This document shows, in pieces, positions 1-29,340 of a stretch of DNA of 64,000 nucleotides. A model generated the notes under the pieces. That model searched no databases and was not told the origin of the DNA. It was given only the letters and a program-made list of their open reading frames with translations. The DNA is taken from contig OZ038323.1 of assembly GCA_964035795.1 (NCBI GenBank), positions 747,456 to 811,455 on the forward strand, read 5' to 3'. The first letter of the stretch is position 1. Every line of letters starts with the position of its first letter. Origin of the DNA: Pterobdella sp. o SKG-2022. Its lineage: Eukaryota > Annelida > Clitellata > Hirudinida > Piscicolidae. Both the position numbers and the translations under genes were made by a program.

Positions 1-275
1 TTCATGATGACTTTAGTTAGCACTTTGGGATGACTCTAGTTAGCACTTCATGATGACTCTAGTTAGCACTTCATGATGACTCTAGTTAGCACTTCGTGAT
101 GACTCTAGTTAGCACTTCATGATGACTTTAGTTAGCCCTTTGGGATGACTCTAGTTGGCACTTCATGATGATTCTAGTTAGCACTTCATGATGACTCTAG
201 TTAGCACTTCGTGATGACTTTAATTAGCCCTTCGGGATGACTTTAGTTGGCACTTCATGATGACTCTATTTAGCA
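1..275. repeat. 23-bp minisatellite array
   Basis: About twelve tandem copies of a 23-bp unit close to TTCATGATGACTCTAGTTAGC plus AC run from the window edge to about 275. Copies differ at a few positions (TTCATGATG, TTCGTGATG, TTTGGGATG; CTC or CTT). The array continues off the left edge. No coding function is supported. Confidence 0.9.
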
Positions 276-479
276 TTAATGTTTCATGGAAAGGTCAAAC
301 TTGTTGAAAATATTTTTTTTCAAAATCTATGTATTTTAAAGCTTTCCATATTGTTTTCTAGATTCGTGTGTTTTTTTCAACGTTAAATATCCATTTTGTT
401 TTTGAAATGGCATTTTTGTTTGAATAAAGAGCCAGGTGGCATGAGTGAGCAAGATGAGAAGTTGATGGAAAGGTGGAGA

Positions 480-680
480 AAAATGCAGAACACATTACTC
501 CACACAACCAACAACTTCGCACCACTCTACAACACCACCAACATCACAACACTCGACACAACCAACAACGTCACACCATTCCACAAAACCAACAACATCA
601 CAACACTCAAAACAACCAACAACATCACAACACTCAAAACAACCAACAACATCACAACACTCAACACAACCAATAACGCA
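480..680. repeat. 27-bp CA-rich tandem repeat
   Basis: Four to six imperfect copies of a 27-bp unit of the type ACAACCAACAACATCACAAC plus ACTCAAA. Every frame through it is open because the unit is a multiple of three and lacks T-rich codons, so the Thr/Asn-rich reading frame across 396-1013 is better read as repeat-derived than as a gene. Confidence 0.8.
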
Positions 681-689
681 GCAAATTTT

Positions 690-2590
690 TATTTTAATGT
701 TGTTACAAGCAACAAAACTGAATCAGCAAGCATCGGCACTCATAAACCACTCCTTCTCCTCACCAACAACAACACTTCTGCCATGTTCCTTCTTCATGCA
801 CCCACCCCTCACCACCACGCCATCACTCCCCACTCAACTGATACAAACAGACAAATAACAGCTAAACCACCTGACAATATCCTGGTGATAGACCGCCAAC
901 TTTTGAAGAGTGCTGGCATCAAGGACAGGTTGGGGGCAAGTTATCAAAAAATTCAGTTTTTAATTAGGAACAAAATAATTAATTTTTGCATAAAATTGAA
1001 AGCATTCACATAATATAACAAAGCTGACCTTTAAGTTGTAGCAGATCTTAGATATAACTGCTAGAATAGATAGGTTTTCTATCATCACTTCTTTCACTTC
1101 AATTCTAAGTAGCTGAAAGTTAAGCAATTAATATGGTGGAGGTATGGAAGTTTGTGAAGATTTGATGAGGAGGAAAACAAGTGTTTATTGTTTAAAAGAA
1201 GTGAGGTCGAAAACTTTGTGCGCAAGACTTTTAAATGCAAGAAAAAATCGTCTATCGATGGTGAAGGTGGAAAAGTTGGGGTGGTCTGAGAATGATGGTG
1301 AATAGGTGGAGTTGGATCAAGAAGAAAGAAAAAACAGCTGCTTTTTCACATGGAAAGCTTTGCAAATAAAAATAACTTTCGATTAAAAAGATATGCCTCA
1401 TGACAGCAAGACAAGTAGGGTGGTTTGCATTTTTAAGAAGGTTGGTAGTCATGGGAAATGTGGTACTAGTTGGTACGGCGTAGTTGATGAGTGAATTGGC
1501 TTTGATTGACGCTTTTGTTGAAATTGTGGGTCTTAGAAGGTTGTGTCACGTTTAGAGAATGGATGGGGATGATTGTATGAAGTAGGCGGAGAGTTTTGAG
1601 GCAGAAGGTTATGAATGAGCGAGGGGACTAAGATTACTTTGGGAAAGCATGACGAAGAGTTTTTGAGTATATAAGAAGGTTAAGTTATTAAATAGTTTAG
1701 AAAAAATTATTCAATTGCTAGGTTAGGTTTATAAGATATGTTTGAGTCTGACTGAAGCTGGCAGTGTAAGATGGTTTGTTAGTATAATGAGGGCTAGGTA
1801 GAATTTATTGGAGAAGACTGAATAACTTTTTTTCGCTAGTTATTTATGATAAGGCTAAACTTATCGAAAACTATATCTACTTTTTGCTCAATAAATGTAA
1901 TAATTTTTTCCGATAAATTGACGTTAAAATCTGTTGATATTAAATTTTAAAATAGATGGTTTGGAAAAAGTAGCTGAAAGTTATGTGGAGGAACAAAATA
2001 GTGTCGGAAATTCCTAGTCCTTTCAGTAGAACGAAATGGAGACAAAAGGTATATAAAACTGTGTAATAGAGTTGTAACAGAGAGCAATTGAAGGGGTCTG
2101 CATAGATCATCTGCCTGGAAAAGCTGACTTCAAAGTAGATTTTTCAAAAAATGCCAATCTCAAGTTAGGAAAAGAATTTGATTTGGTAAAGCTGGCTATC
2201 CTCAGTGTAATGAAAGTAGAATCGAATTTGAACTTTTTCATCTAGAGATTTTCGTCGATGTCAAGGTTCACCTGATTTTCGCATTTTTTAATGGAAAATG
2301 AGATTTTCAGAAACATAACAAAATTCAATCTCACATGGAAACAATCATAGCTGCTCATATTAATGAGCAAAAATAAACAAAATAGTTTTTTCAACAAAAA
2401 AAAAATTTTTCACAAGGAGAAATTAGATTAGCAATTGCGGCTATTGATGATGAAGCCTCTTGGCTATGTTGATATTGTTTTTGTTATTTTTTTTTTTACA
2501 TATATTTGTTTTCTGTGCTATTGTACCTTATACTTAATCATATTTTAATCTCATTGATTTACCTATCATTTTATTGTGAGGGTTCAAAAA
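690..2590. other. Unannotated AT-rich DNA
   Basis: I see no recognisable exon, RNA gene or element here. Reading frames are short and have no family signature. Confidence 0.5.
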
Positions 2591-2594
2591 AACA

Positions 2595-3615
2595 TTAAAA
2601 ATTAAATGTTGCTCGGCTTCCCTCCAACTCCCACGAAATTGCTATGAAGTGACTTTTCAAGTCATCCTTGATGGTGGTTTTTGTTGAGATCGAGATTGAT
2701 GGGTTATTGCCGTAACGGTTGAGGTTAGGACACATCCGGGAGGTTGGGCGTAGACTTCCACTTCTCCCAGATGCGTAAGGTAGGTGCCGGGTCTTTCGCC
2801 ATCGTGTCTGGGGGTGGTGGTTCAGCTGGAGGGCGGTGGATTCTTGAGCAATCGAAGATGACGTGCTCCGCTGTCTCGTCCCCGAGTCCACATTTTTGGC
2901 AGACAGTGTTCGTGGCTCTTTCGACTTTGGCTAGCCTGTACTTTAGGTTCTGGTGGGGGCTAGAACGTGGGCGGCCCAGCGTCACTTGGTCTTTCCTTTC
3001 CAGGTACATTTCAGCTTTTCTATTGACCTCAGCGCTTCTATCGCCATAGATTCTTTGTGTACAGGCATGGGGTGTTGGGCCTTCTTGGGTTCTTCTCCGA
3101 ATCACCGCTTTGGTCGAGTCGTAGTGGCAGTCGACTGTACTGAGTGGGGCTGTTGTTGAAGGCAATAAATCCAAGATAATGTTCCTTGCTTTGTTTGTTC
3201 TCTCTCATGTCAGGTTAGGCTTGCGCACTTCAGGTGGTATGGGAAACAACAAAAGCTGCATGTGAGGCTAGATTGGCCCAGTCTGAATCTTTCCCCATCC
3301 AGTGCATGCGTTTGTTGCCATCGTCGGTGAGCGAAATTTTTGGCATTAGTAGTCGTTGGCCTAGGGGTGCCTGGACACTTATTTCCGCTGCACTTAAGGC
3401 GGAAGTGTCTTTTGCATTGCGGTCGGCATAGTTTCTTTGCAACACTCTCCGCAGGGTAGCGAAAGACCTGGGTTGAGTTCCACGTTTCCCGAACGGATCA
3501 ATTTTGTAAGAAGGACCCTGAAGGATGGTGGTTTGAGAACTAGGGTCAGGGAGCCCAGACTTTGATAAAATCTATCGGATCTTGTTGTTGTCAGGAACTC
3601 TTCGTTGGGCCCCAC
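2595..3615 (-). mobile_element. Internally deleted RNase H LINE with 2A-like motif
   Basis: Read on the minus strand, the 5' part (about 3615-3450) encodes a start region with SGNVELNPGL followed by CGECC, which resembles the 2A-like plus zinc-finger beginning of CR1/Ingi-type LINE first reading frames. It then jumps directly, in a different frame, to the end of an RNase H domain (NYADRNAKD near 3430-3400). The element ends with the usual C-terminal zinc knuckle, CQKCGLGDETAEHVIFDC, near 2900. The whole reverse transcriptase is missing, so this is a dead, internally deleted copy. It abuts the LINE fragment at 3620-4665 in the same orientation. Confidence 0.7.
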
Positions 3616-3619
3616 ACCG

Positions 3620-4665
3620 CGTAGAGGTGGTTCCTGTAGGCGGGCCCTTGATGGTGGTGAGTAGACTGGTATTTGGTTTTCCTCGTTTTTTTTGTTTCAA
3701 ATGGAATCAATGGTTGCTTTTTCTGCCACAATATGATCGTTCATACGCAAAATGTGGCCTAGCATCTGCCAGCGTTACTTCACATGTTGCTGGTTCAATG
3801 AGAGCGTTTACTTCTTCTGTAGACATGCGTTTGGGCCATAAGATTCCACATACGTGTCACACCATTCTTCTGTTGAAGCTGTCTATATTTCTTTCAATTT
3901 CTTTGTTCATCAACCAAGTGCTGCAGCCGAAAAGCATAATGGATTGGGCATATGCTTTATAAATTCTCACCTTTTTCGGTCTTGCTATACTTGACGTCCA
4001 TATTTAGTTCATTTTCGCATAGCTACTATTGCTAGATTTTTCCTTCCTTTCCATTCTTCTTTAAAGTCAAGAAGCATTTCCAGTTTTTTGCATTTCTTTC
4101 ATTCAACATTTGTTCCATCGATAGCTTTTCAGTTTTTACTCTGTTCATTTGTGGGTTACAGAAAGCCAGGAGTTTTTCAACCATTTTGAAGTCTATACTA
4201 TCTCTTCTTATGAAGTCATCGGCATAAGCTATGTATTGTGCGAACACTTTTTTTTGACGTCTTTCGTTGCTGCTTTCAAGTACGATGTAAAGAGGACTGG
4301 ACTGAGCCCGTCACTCTGTTGGACACCTGTTTGTTGCAAAAGTGGGACCTTCTTCGTTCGTTCTGATTTTTAGTTTTGCGTCTTTCAAAAGAAAGTTCAC
4401 TAGTTTTGAGTCTTCGGGTGAACAAATGCTGTCTACAACTTTCATAAGTTTTCCATGATCCACACTATCAAAGACAGATGATAGATCTATGCCTTGAATT
4501 CTCAGTATTTTACCCGAGGTTATTGTGCTGGCAATTTTTATCTTATAGGTCCAGACAACATCTTCTATTGATTTCCATTTTCTGTAGGCTGCTTGGTTGT
4601 GAGAGATGAATTTTTCAATTGATGGTAAAATTCCAACAAGGGTTATGTTTGAAATTATTTTTTTT
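3620..4665 (-). mobile_element. LINE reverse transcriptase fragment
   Basis: The minus strand shows, in order, a finger region (FISHNQAAYRKWKS), catalytic motif A (IDLSSVFDSVDH, about 4490-4455), motif B (GVQQSDGLSP, about 4330-4300), motif C (IAYADDF, about 4235-4215), a thumb segment (FGCSTWLMNKEIERNIDSFN, about 3940-3880) and a C-terminal segment (MLGHILRMNDH, about 3770-3740). Stop codons and frameshifts interrupt it, so it is inactive. The endonuclease part is absent. This is a non-LTR retrotransposon; the clade cannot be fixed by eye. Confidence 0.75.
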
Positions 4666-4927
4666 TTATTGTGAGTAGTATTATGGGTCTAGTATTTTGT
4701 AAATTTTTTGTTTTGAAAGGTTTTTGTATGTGAATTAATATACCTAGCTTTAATTTTTGAGGTAGTTCTTGTTGATGGTTGACTTTATAACATGAGTTTT
4801 TCAAAAAGTCACATGCAAAAGTTTTATTAATTCAGCTTGAATTTTATCATGTCTAAGAGGTCTATTTGATTTATAGATAAAGCTTTATGATAAAGTAATA
4901 ATAAATAATATAATAAATTATTTGCAG

Positions 4928-5051
4928 TGTGTTAGAGTCAGGAAAACTATCAGCCACTATATTGGCAGACTGGAATGAAGTGACCAAAGAGATCGACCAG
5001 CAATGCCTTGATGAGGCCATCAGAGAGTTCAATGCTTCCTCCACTCTTTAA
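4928..5051 (+). CDS. Terminal exon of an unidentified gene (partial)
   Basis: After a pyrimidine-poor but AG-ending acceptor (TTTGCAG at 4921-4927) an open frame encodes about 41 residues ending FNASSTL and a TAA at 5049-5051. The peptide is helical-looking and acidic (ADWNEVTKEIDQQCLDEAIR). A polyadenylation hexamer AATAAA lies at 5125-5130. The upstream exons are not visible: the sequence to the left is LINE debris, so they are either outside the window or beyond the elements. I do not recognise the family. It could be a chance frame, but the exon, stop and poly(A) signal fit together. Confidence 0.4.
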
Positions 5052-5183
5052 CTTCTATGCATACATTATTATGAAATTCCATTGTCTTTAGCTTTCCAGT
5101 AGTTTTAAATATATTTCATGGAAAAATAAAAATTTATCCCTCGAATGAAAGTCTTTTGAAAAGAATAAACAAATATAAATTTA

Positions 5184-5445
5184 TTAATGAGAGTGATTTT
5201 GTGATGGTATTTCGAAACCGAGAGATAGAGTGTAAGTCACGTTGGTCTCGTCAAAATCTCTCAAGCTTAGATTTAGCCTGTTGAGAAGTTGTCAAGCATG
5301 AGTAAAGTTTTAATAATATATATGTGAATCTGACTAACTTTTTGTTCGCATCAAACATTTTGAAAATTTCATCAAAAGTAAAATTTTCTTCAATTACTGT
5401 TTTGACGTTATTCTCTATTGGTCCCTCTTTTTCAGATACATCCAT
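5184..5445 (-). CDS. Small two-exon gene, 66 aa, unknown
   Basis: Exon 1 (5445-5339) starts MDVSEKEGPIENNV and ends with phase 2 at a GTTAGT donor. The intron (5338-5278) ends CTCAACAG. Exon 2 (5277-5184) continues in the correct phase and ends PSQNHSH-stop. Total 66 residues, acidic N-terminal half (FTFDEIFKMFD) and no signal peptide or membrane segment. The stop codon overlaps an AATAAA on the minus strand (5185-5180), so the message is compact. It is convergent with the exon at 4928-5051, with 132 bp between the two stops. I do not recognise the family; the phase match between exons is the main support. Confidence 0.45.
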
Positions 5446-5449
5446 TGAA

Positions 5450-6850
5450 ACACGATGAAAAGGAAACCGAGATTATAAGCGACATTAAAATGGCACAACT
5501 TTTTAATTCGCGCAAACTGTTATATTTCAAGCCCAATAAAAGTTTGTTACGTAAATAACTTTTATTGATATATTTTTAAACAATAACTATCGAAAGCTAT
5601 GAATAACTAAGTCAATACATTCCAATTTGAAATTGTAATTTTTGAGCTCGTGTAAATTTAAAAATTTCATAAGGTTCACTATTTAATTTGATGTAATTTA
5701 TGATCTTTGTAGCTTGTTAATTCAACCTCAAGTTTAAAACTTTGTATTCTTGAAATATTCACTTCCACATACAACCGTGAGTAAAGTATTTTCCACAGAA
5801 ATTCTTCATAATAGCTTAGATAAGTTCAATAAATATCATTAAAATATAAAATTTTAAATGTTTAAGCAGTGAATTTAGGTTACTCTCTAATTGAAATTTA
5901 AATTGTTAAGCATTGAATTTGATTCAAACAAAATAGTATTCCTAGTTAAAGAATATTTTCAAAAATTTTAATCAGTTTTGAAATGATAAATTAAACATTG
6001 ATGAAAATAATATTCTAAATAATCAACATAATTCCAATTTGTGATATAAATCATGAACAGACACTTATAAATTAATATGCAAACATGAAATTAGCAATAT
6101 TGAAACTAATCGAAGTCTTGTTTTTAATCATTTAGTGTTATAGCTCTTATAAAAGATTTTCATTCATATTTGATGTCTTCATTCATATGAGTTTGAAGTT
6201 TTTGACCGTTAAAATGATGGGTTACATTCAAAAATAGAGCATAAATTTGAAACATTATTAAGAATCAGTTCACCATCAAGGCAAGGCTTGTTAGTTTGTC
6301 TTTCTATGTTGTATGGGGTGTTTGCTTTTAAGATCCCTTTCAAGATGAAAGCTATGGTTGTTTTCTTCTCATTTCATGTGGCTTATTTTGATTACTCATT
6401 GTTTGAGTTTCAATAGAGACTTTGTTCATCGATCCTTATCAAATTGTTGAATGCCGTTAGTCATTCATATATTAATAATTAAATTATTTACAATTGTGAA
6501 AAAATTTAAGTTATAACACTATCAACTTCACTTGTAAAAACATGAGTTCATATGCACACACCCACAAACACAAATTCTCAAATGATTTGCAGAGCCAACT
6601 GTTTCAAAAATCATTGAAAACAAGATTTCAAAGAAGAGTAACCTAAATCACTGCTAAAAACAGACAATTTGAAGGAGGATAATAGAAAGAATAATTCATA
6701 ATAGGAATAATAATAAAGAAAACGATGTTGAAGGAATAATAGAGGGACATGAAAGTTTGTTACAGCAAGTTTAATGATATGTTATAAATACAAACATCAG
6801 CAACAATATTAAACCACTCTGAACTCTAGTTTATGTTTATATTTGTGAGC
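5450..6850. other. AT-rich spacer, no gene recognised
   Basis: Strongly AT-rich with no convincing exon. It would contain the promoter of the small minus-strand gene and the 5' flank of the supervillin exons. Confidence 0.5.
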
Positions 6851-6857
6851 AGTGAGA

Positions 6858-23641
<16,784 letters not shown>

Positions 23642-23645
23642 GAGA

Positions 23646-23664
23646 TTTATTTTGTTCAAATAAA
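23646..23664. promoter_or_regulatory. Back-to-back poly(A) signals of two convergent genes
   Basis: AATAAA for supervillin is at 23659-23664 on the plus strand, 18 nt past its stop. TTTATT at 23646-23651 is AATAAA on the minus strand and is the nearest signal downstream of the OLA1 stop at 23725. Cleavage 10-30 nt past the OLA1 signal would fall inside the last supervillin exon. Confidence 0.6.
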
Positions 23665-23724
23665 CAACAAAGCCACATTTAGTTGCTCATCTTATGTACA
23701 CCGCGCCCCCTTTCAACAACCACG

Positions 23725-26706
23725 CTACTTCTTCTTGGCAGTCAAACCAGCCCCAGCATTAAATTTGAAATGGATGATGTCACCATCTTCCACCACGTAG
23801 TCCCGTCCCTTCTGTTTGTACTTGCCAGCTGCCTGCATGCGGATGTTTATTCAATAGTTGAAAAAAGATTTATTTGAAGAGATTTGAAAGTTGTACCTTT
23901 ACTGCAGCTTCGGAACCTTCAGCTTTGAAGTCATCGAACTTCATCACTTCAGCCATGATGAAACCCTTTTCAAAGTCAGTGTGGATTTTTCCTGCAGCCT
24001 GGGGAGCCTTGGTGTGTTTCTGTGTGTGGTTGTATGTATCTTTGAGGTTAGCTTGATGTGCGTGTGTAGATGGGTGTGTAATGAATAAGGCATGAGGTAA
24101 GAGTCACCTGGATGGTCCATGCTTTGACCTCATCAGGGCCTGCAGTGAAGAAGTACATGAGACCCAAGGCTGCATACCCGTTCAAGATGATCTTCTCCAG
24201 AGCACTGCATCATCATCAACAATCCTTACAATCATCATCCTCACCAATCCTTACAATCATCATCCTCATCAATCCTACATCATCTCACCTAGTAGTATTT
24301 TGTTCCTTGAGATATGCTTGTCTTTCCTCATCTGTTTCCATCTCGAGCAGTTTGAGTTCCAAGGCACCACTGAAAGGTACCATGACTGAACCAGGGTCGT
24401 GCTTGTCAACCCACTCCTTTAGCAGAGGCAGCCTATGTTTCAAATTTCAAGAATATTTCATGGAGAAGTAAAACAAGTTGAAAAATGATTGTATTGAAGA
24501 ATTTTTAAATAAATTGATGAGGCTAGAATAGTATCATGGAGTTCACAACATGCACTATGCAAGCCTAACAAGCCACACTCCATTGCATATAACCAAGATG
24601 GAAGAAATATTCCAAACGAACTTGCATGCAATTAGCCTGCACAAGGGATAAAGGAGCAATGAACCAGTTGCCTTATTGATGACAAAAAACATCAAAGATA
24701 ATACTCAGCACTGCTTAAAAAATAAAAAAAGCCAACCATATCACTGTTGAAATACCACAAATATTCAATGTTCAAAACACCACACAGCCATGAAACACAC
24801 TTTCCAAAACAAGCAATACAGAGTCCAAACTAATCAAGCACCAATACCGATGGGGCTGCTGAAAAAAGTTCCAGAAAACTAGTTGCTCAACACTTCATCA
24901 AAGCCATAATTATTCACCAATATTAAAATCAAACATTAATTTCATTAAATTAAATATTGCACAAAGTTGACAACATCACACGATATGAGGCAGCAAAACG
25001 TACAATGGCGTTTCTACTAACCACTTGTTCTTCTTTTTGATGTAATCCTTCTCAGACATGTTTAGCAGGTAGATCATTGGCTTGGTTGTGATAAGCATAT
25101 GCTTGTTCAACTCCTCAATCTGACAGTATGGCATAGTTCAAGGCTACTTGTTTGTTATAGCATGATACAAATGATAACTCAATTTCATGAAAGCATTTTA
25201 AATGAGTGTCAATACGATACATAATATCAAATGATGAACGATGTGCTGAGTTGAATTGATTAGAATGACAGTATGAAGATGTCCACCTCTTTGGAGTCCC
25301 AAGTGCCGAACCTCACAGGCCTCAGCTCCTCACACAACAGGCTTTGCACTTTCTTCAATACATCCTGCCCAAAACATCCTTCTCATCAAACACAATGTGC
25401 CATCAGCTTGATTTTTTTGAACTAATAAAGTAATCATCCAACACACACACACATACTTCTTCTTCTGCATTTTTCCACCAATCGGCAGGTGCAGTAAAGG
25501 AAAAATCAAAAAAGTTTTTTGCAAAATTTCTTTTCGTGGTTGTGGATTCCTTGAGGTTTAAAGCACTGGTGGCAAAATTGACATTTCACTGTTTGTAGAT
25601 TTGAGTGTCTTTGTCGAATATGATTGGCTAATCCAGCCTTGGTGAGAGTAACCTTGTTGCATCCGTGATGAGAACATTTCAAATTATTGTTAACGTTATT
25701 CCCTTTTTTACAGTCTTTTTCGAAATTCTCATCTTGTTCTTTGAGATGGTTCAAGTTCACCAGTGTGCTATTTATTTCATTGCGCCATTTTTGTCTGTTG
25801 ATTGCCATTGATCTCCAAGAAGATAGTAGGTTGAGGTGTTTCAAGTCAGAGTTCACGATATCATGCCATCTTTGCACCTGACCTCCTTGTGATCGTTTAC
25901 CACCAAAAATTCTTGATACCAGCAATTGTTTTAGCAATCGTGAATTAGACATCCTCTTTATGTGGTCCAGCCACCTCAAACGTCTTAGTTGCAGCATAAT
26001 TTCTACACGTTCAATATTCGCCATCTTCCGGATTTCGGTGTTTCTCAGTTTCTGCCACAAAGAAATTCTGAATATGATCCGTGTACACCTGGTTACAAAT
26101 TTTTGTAAACGTTGGATGTGATGACTGAGAGATGCCCATGATTCACTGCCATAAAGTAGAACCGGAAGAATCAAATTTTTAAACAACCTCATTTTTGTAT
26201 CTTTCTGTATTTAAGGTTGATACCACACCAGACTACTTAGGCTACCAAAAGCCTTTGCAGCCTTACTTAACCGTGCGTCGATTTCTGCGTCCAGACTGCC
26301 ATTACTTGTCAAAGCACTGCCTAAGTATAGGAACTGATTCACCTCTTCAATTTCGTCATTGGTTTCAGTCATTGATGATGCTAATTCTGCTAGAATTGAC
26401 ATTGTATTTGTTTTGCTCATATTTATTTTCATGCCAACTCTGTTGAGCTCTTTGTAAGTTGTTACAGTCAGCTTTGTTACCTTTTTTTTATATTGGAACT
26501 GTTATTTGCTTTTTCCAGTCGTCTGAGACCCGTTCTTCTTTCTAGATTTGGTCTGCCAGGCCTTTCAAACATTCCAGTGTTACATCAGAACCCATTAGAA
26601 AGAAGTCAGTAGTTATACCATCGATTCTCGGCGCACTGCACCTTCCTTCCTTCTTTTTGTGCATTTATCCACCATAAGGCGGGTGTGCTAAACTGCAGAG
26701 CAGCGG

Positions 26707-26761
<55 letters not shown>

Positions 26762-27934
26762 ATACACATACATATTCCATCTTCCTGGCCTTGTCACCCC
26801 CTCTCACAACAACCCTCTCTAGTGACTCAATATTTTTGTTGACATACTCCACATCCTTCAACCTCAACTCCTCATGAATGATCTCAACATCTCGCACAGG
26901 GTTCACTTCTCCTTCTATGTGGGTCACCTCATCCCCTGAGAAAATCCCTGTAGTGGTCAAGTGAGTGGTAAGACAGGGGAGATAGCAAATTGAGGTATTC
27001 ATTTTTATCATATGGGTGTTGTGCTCATTGGAATATCAAAAGATAGAGGCCTACTGCACATGTGGAAGAGAGCATCACAGGCTCTGATGTGTGAGAGGAA
27101 TGCATTGCCAATGCCATCCCCCTTGTGTGCTCCCTTCACCAGACCTGCTATGTCAACCACATTCAAAAATGAGGGCACTTTGCTGGAATGAGGGTGAATA
27201 TTATTTTATTTGCACTTCAATTTATTGCAAGCTGGTTTGATGGCAGGTAAAGTTGATGAAGTGATATGAAATGTAACCTGGCAGGCTTGTGGAAATCACA
27301 GAGGAAGTCAAACCTCGGATCTGGCACAGGCACCCTACCTGTGTTTGTTTATATCATACCTGTATTTGCAGTATTTACTCTGGCCAAAGGAGATTATTAT
27401 GTATATCATGCCTGTTAACCAAAACTTAAGACTGTAATGTTCCAGACCACTGTAGTTTCAAATTTTCTATGAAATTAATGGAAAATTAGAAGCTTTTGTT
27501 ATTGTTGCCACTTCAGTGTTTGTCTACTTGCATGAGGTTGAATGCAACAATTATTGTCTATCATCATCATCATCGTTGTCTATCAACATCATCATCATCA
27601 TCATCGTTGTCTATCAACATCATCATCATCATCATCGTTGTCTATCAACATCATCATCATCATCATCGTTGTCTATCAACATCATCATCATCGCTGTCTA
27701 TCAACAACATCATCATCATCGTTGTCTATCAACATCATCATCATGGTTGTTTATCAACAACATCATCATCATCATATTCGTTGTCTATCAACATCATCAT
27801 CATCATCGTTGTCTATCAACATCATCATCATCATCGTTGTCTATCAACAACATCATTATCGTTGTCTATCAACAACATCATCATCATCATCGTTGTCTAT
27901 CAACAACATCATCATCATAGTTGTCTATCAACAA

Positions 27935-27965
<31 letters not shown>

Positions 27966-28883
27966 GTTGTCTATCAACATAATCATCATCGTTGTCTATC
28001 AACATAATCATCGTTTTCTATCAACAACAACATCATCATCATCTTTGTCTATCAACATATCATCATCATCATCGTTGTTTATCAACATCATCATCATCAT
28101 CGTTGTTTATCAACATCATCATCATCATGGTGTATCAACTAAATTAATTTGTTCAAGCTTCTTCAAATACTTACAATCTATTCAAAATAGAAGAGTTTTG
28201 TTTATGAAAATTATTTTAAGCCTTCAATTATTAAGTTAAAATTTTCAATAAGTTATTTCATTAGTAAGCTAAAAATGCAAATACTCTCATTGGGGTCGAT
28301 GGTGCAGAAGGGATAATTCTCAGCTGCTGCCTCACTCTTCGTCAAGATGTTGAAGAAGGTGGACTTTCTTATGTAAATTATGAAGGTATCTATATTCACA
28401 ATTTGATTATTGATGCTTCCCAATATTTATGGTCAATATATAATATCATTGAAAGTTGAAATATTTGGTCTTTAAAAAAAACAAACACCTATTAACTGAA
28501 CAATGAGCACTCAATAAATGTGTTTTGAATTTATGAAACTATGTTCAGCCCCACTAATCTAGGAGACAAAAACTTCAAATTAAAACCATCATCATCTAAT
28601 TTAGTTCATCACATGCTACAATAATAATAATAATAATAATAATAATGTAATAACAGGTTGTGTGAATTTGTATGAAAACAGCTGGTGATAAAGACAAAAA
28701 AGAAGATGTAGCTTTGAAGTCACAATCTCCATACTACATAAATAACAACTTTCATCCAAAATACTCAACATCTTAAATTCCTTACCCTACATTAGGCAAG
28801 CCCACAATCCCACATTTAAGATTGGTTCCCACTCGACCAATCAAAACCTGTTTCTCTTCTTCCTGTTTCTTTTTTGGAGGCAT
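23725..28883 (-). CDS. OLA1: Obg-like ATPase 1
   Basis: Cytosolic ATPase of the Obg/YchF translation-factor family. Eleven exons join in phase to 397 codons, against 396 residues in the human protein: 28883-28786, 28367-28285, 27338-27278, 27182-27055, 26947-26772, 25364-25287, 25119-25022, 24432-24289, 24204-24108, 24019-23897, 23832-23725. The start MPPKKK is conserved. The P-loop GLPNVGKST is split by intron 1, and [12 protein letters not shown] is the G3-type switch motif. The NKxD-like element specific to this subfamily falls in [10 protein letters not shown]. The C-terminal TGS-like domain reads [15 protein letters not shown] and [20 protein letters not shown], ending GDIIFFKFN. No stops or frameshifts: apparently functional. 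Intron 5 contains a zinc-finger LINE copy. Confidence 0.96.
25440..26700 (-). mobile_element. (TG)n-linked zinc-finger LINE, copy E, in OLA1 intron 5
   Basis: Minus-strand reading gives a reverse-transcriptase start ([20 protein letters not shown], near 26620), then after an internal deletion the thumb ([34 protein letters not shown]), [34 protein letters not shown], and two C2H2 fingers ([39 protein letters not shown]). The 3' end GGTGGAAAAATGCAGAAGAAG runs into a short TG tract (25455-25440). One stop separates thumb and C-terminal part. Just upstream lies another 3'-end scrap (26650-26708) beside a (CA)n tract. Confidence 0.82.
26709..26768. repeat. (CA)n microsatellite next to OLA1 exon 5 donor
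   Basis: About 50 bp of CA repeats followed by CACATACACATACATA, ending at the exon 5 splice donor at 26771. It sits between the donor and the LINE 3'-end scrap. Confidence 0.9.
27560..28133. repeat. Minisatellite of CATCAT blocks and GTTGTCTATCAACA
   Basis: About twenty-three tandem units of GTTGTCTATCAACA followed by two to nine CAT triplets, in OLA1 intron 2. The His/Ile/Ser-rich frames through it are repeat artefacts. Confidence 0.92.
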
Positions 28884-29340
28884 CTGAAATGAAAAAAAAT
28901 CATATTAAAATTTTGTTGAAAACTATGCAGAAATATTTTAAGTGTTTTTTTTTCATTTTTACGTTTTATTAACATTTTAAATTTAGTATTTTGAGAAATC
29001 CGGATAGATTTTTCTACAAAACCTTTTCCAGTTAACTTTCAGTTAAATTCATAAAACCAAAAAGTAAAAAAAGGGTAATGTACAGAAATATTTATACTAA
29101 AACAATAAAAAACAATTATAAGTGTAGTTTATTATAAAAAATAACCACGTTTAATTGCCGAAAGCTTGCAGAATTGAGAACTTACTAATAACCAAATTTC
29201 TTTTTAATATTTTAAATTTCAAAACATGTTAAGAGTTTGAAACCATTTTAATCAATACTAAATTATTATTTTCGATCCAGATTTTATAGAAAATTATAGA
29301 AAACGTTAAAGTTTACAATAATTTCAATGATTCATAATAT

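Noticed and set aside
1..275. CRISPR-like regular repeat
   Set aside because: Units are directly adjacent without spacers, and the genome is eukaryotic.
396..1013. 205-codon Thr/Asn-rich frame
   Set aside because: Its centre is a 27-bp tandem repeat and the rest has no family signature or splice context.
27496..28239. Three overlapping His/Ser/Ile-rich frames
   Set aside because: Minisatellite inside OLA1 intron 2.
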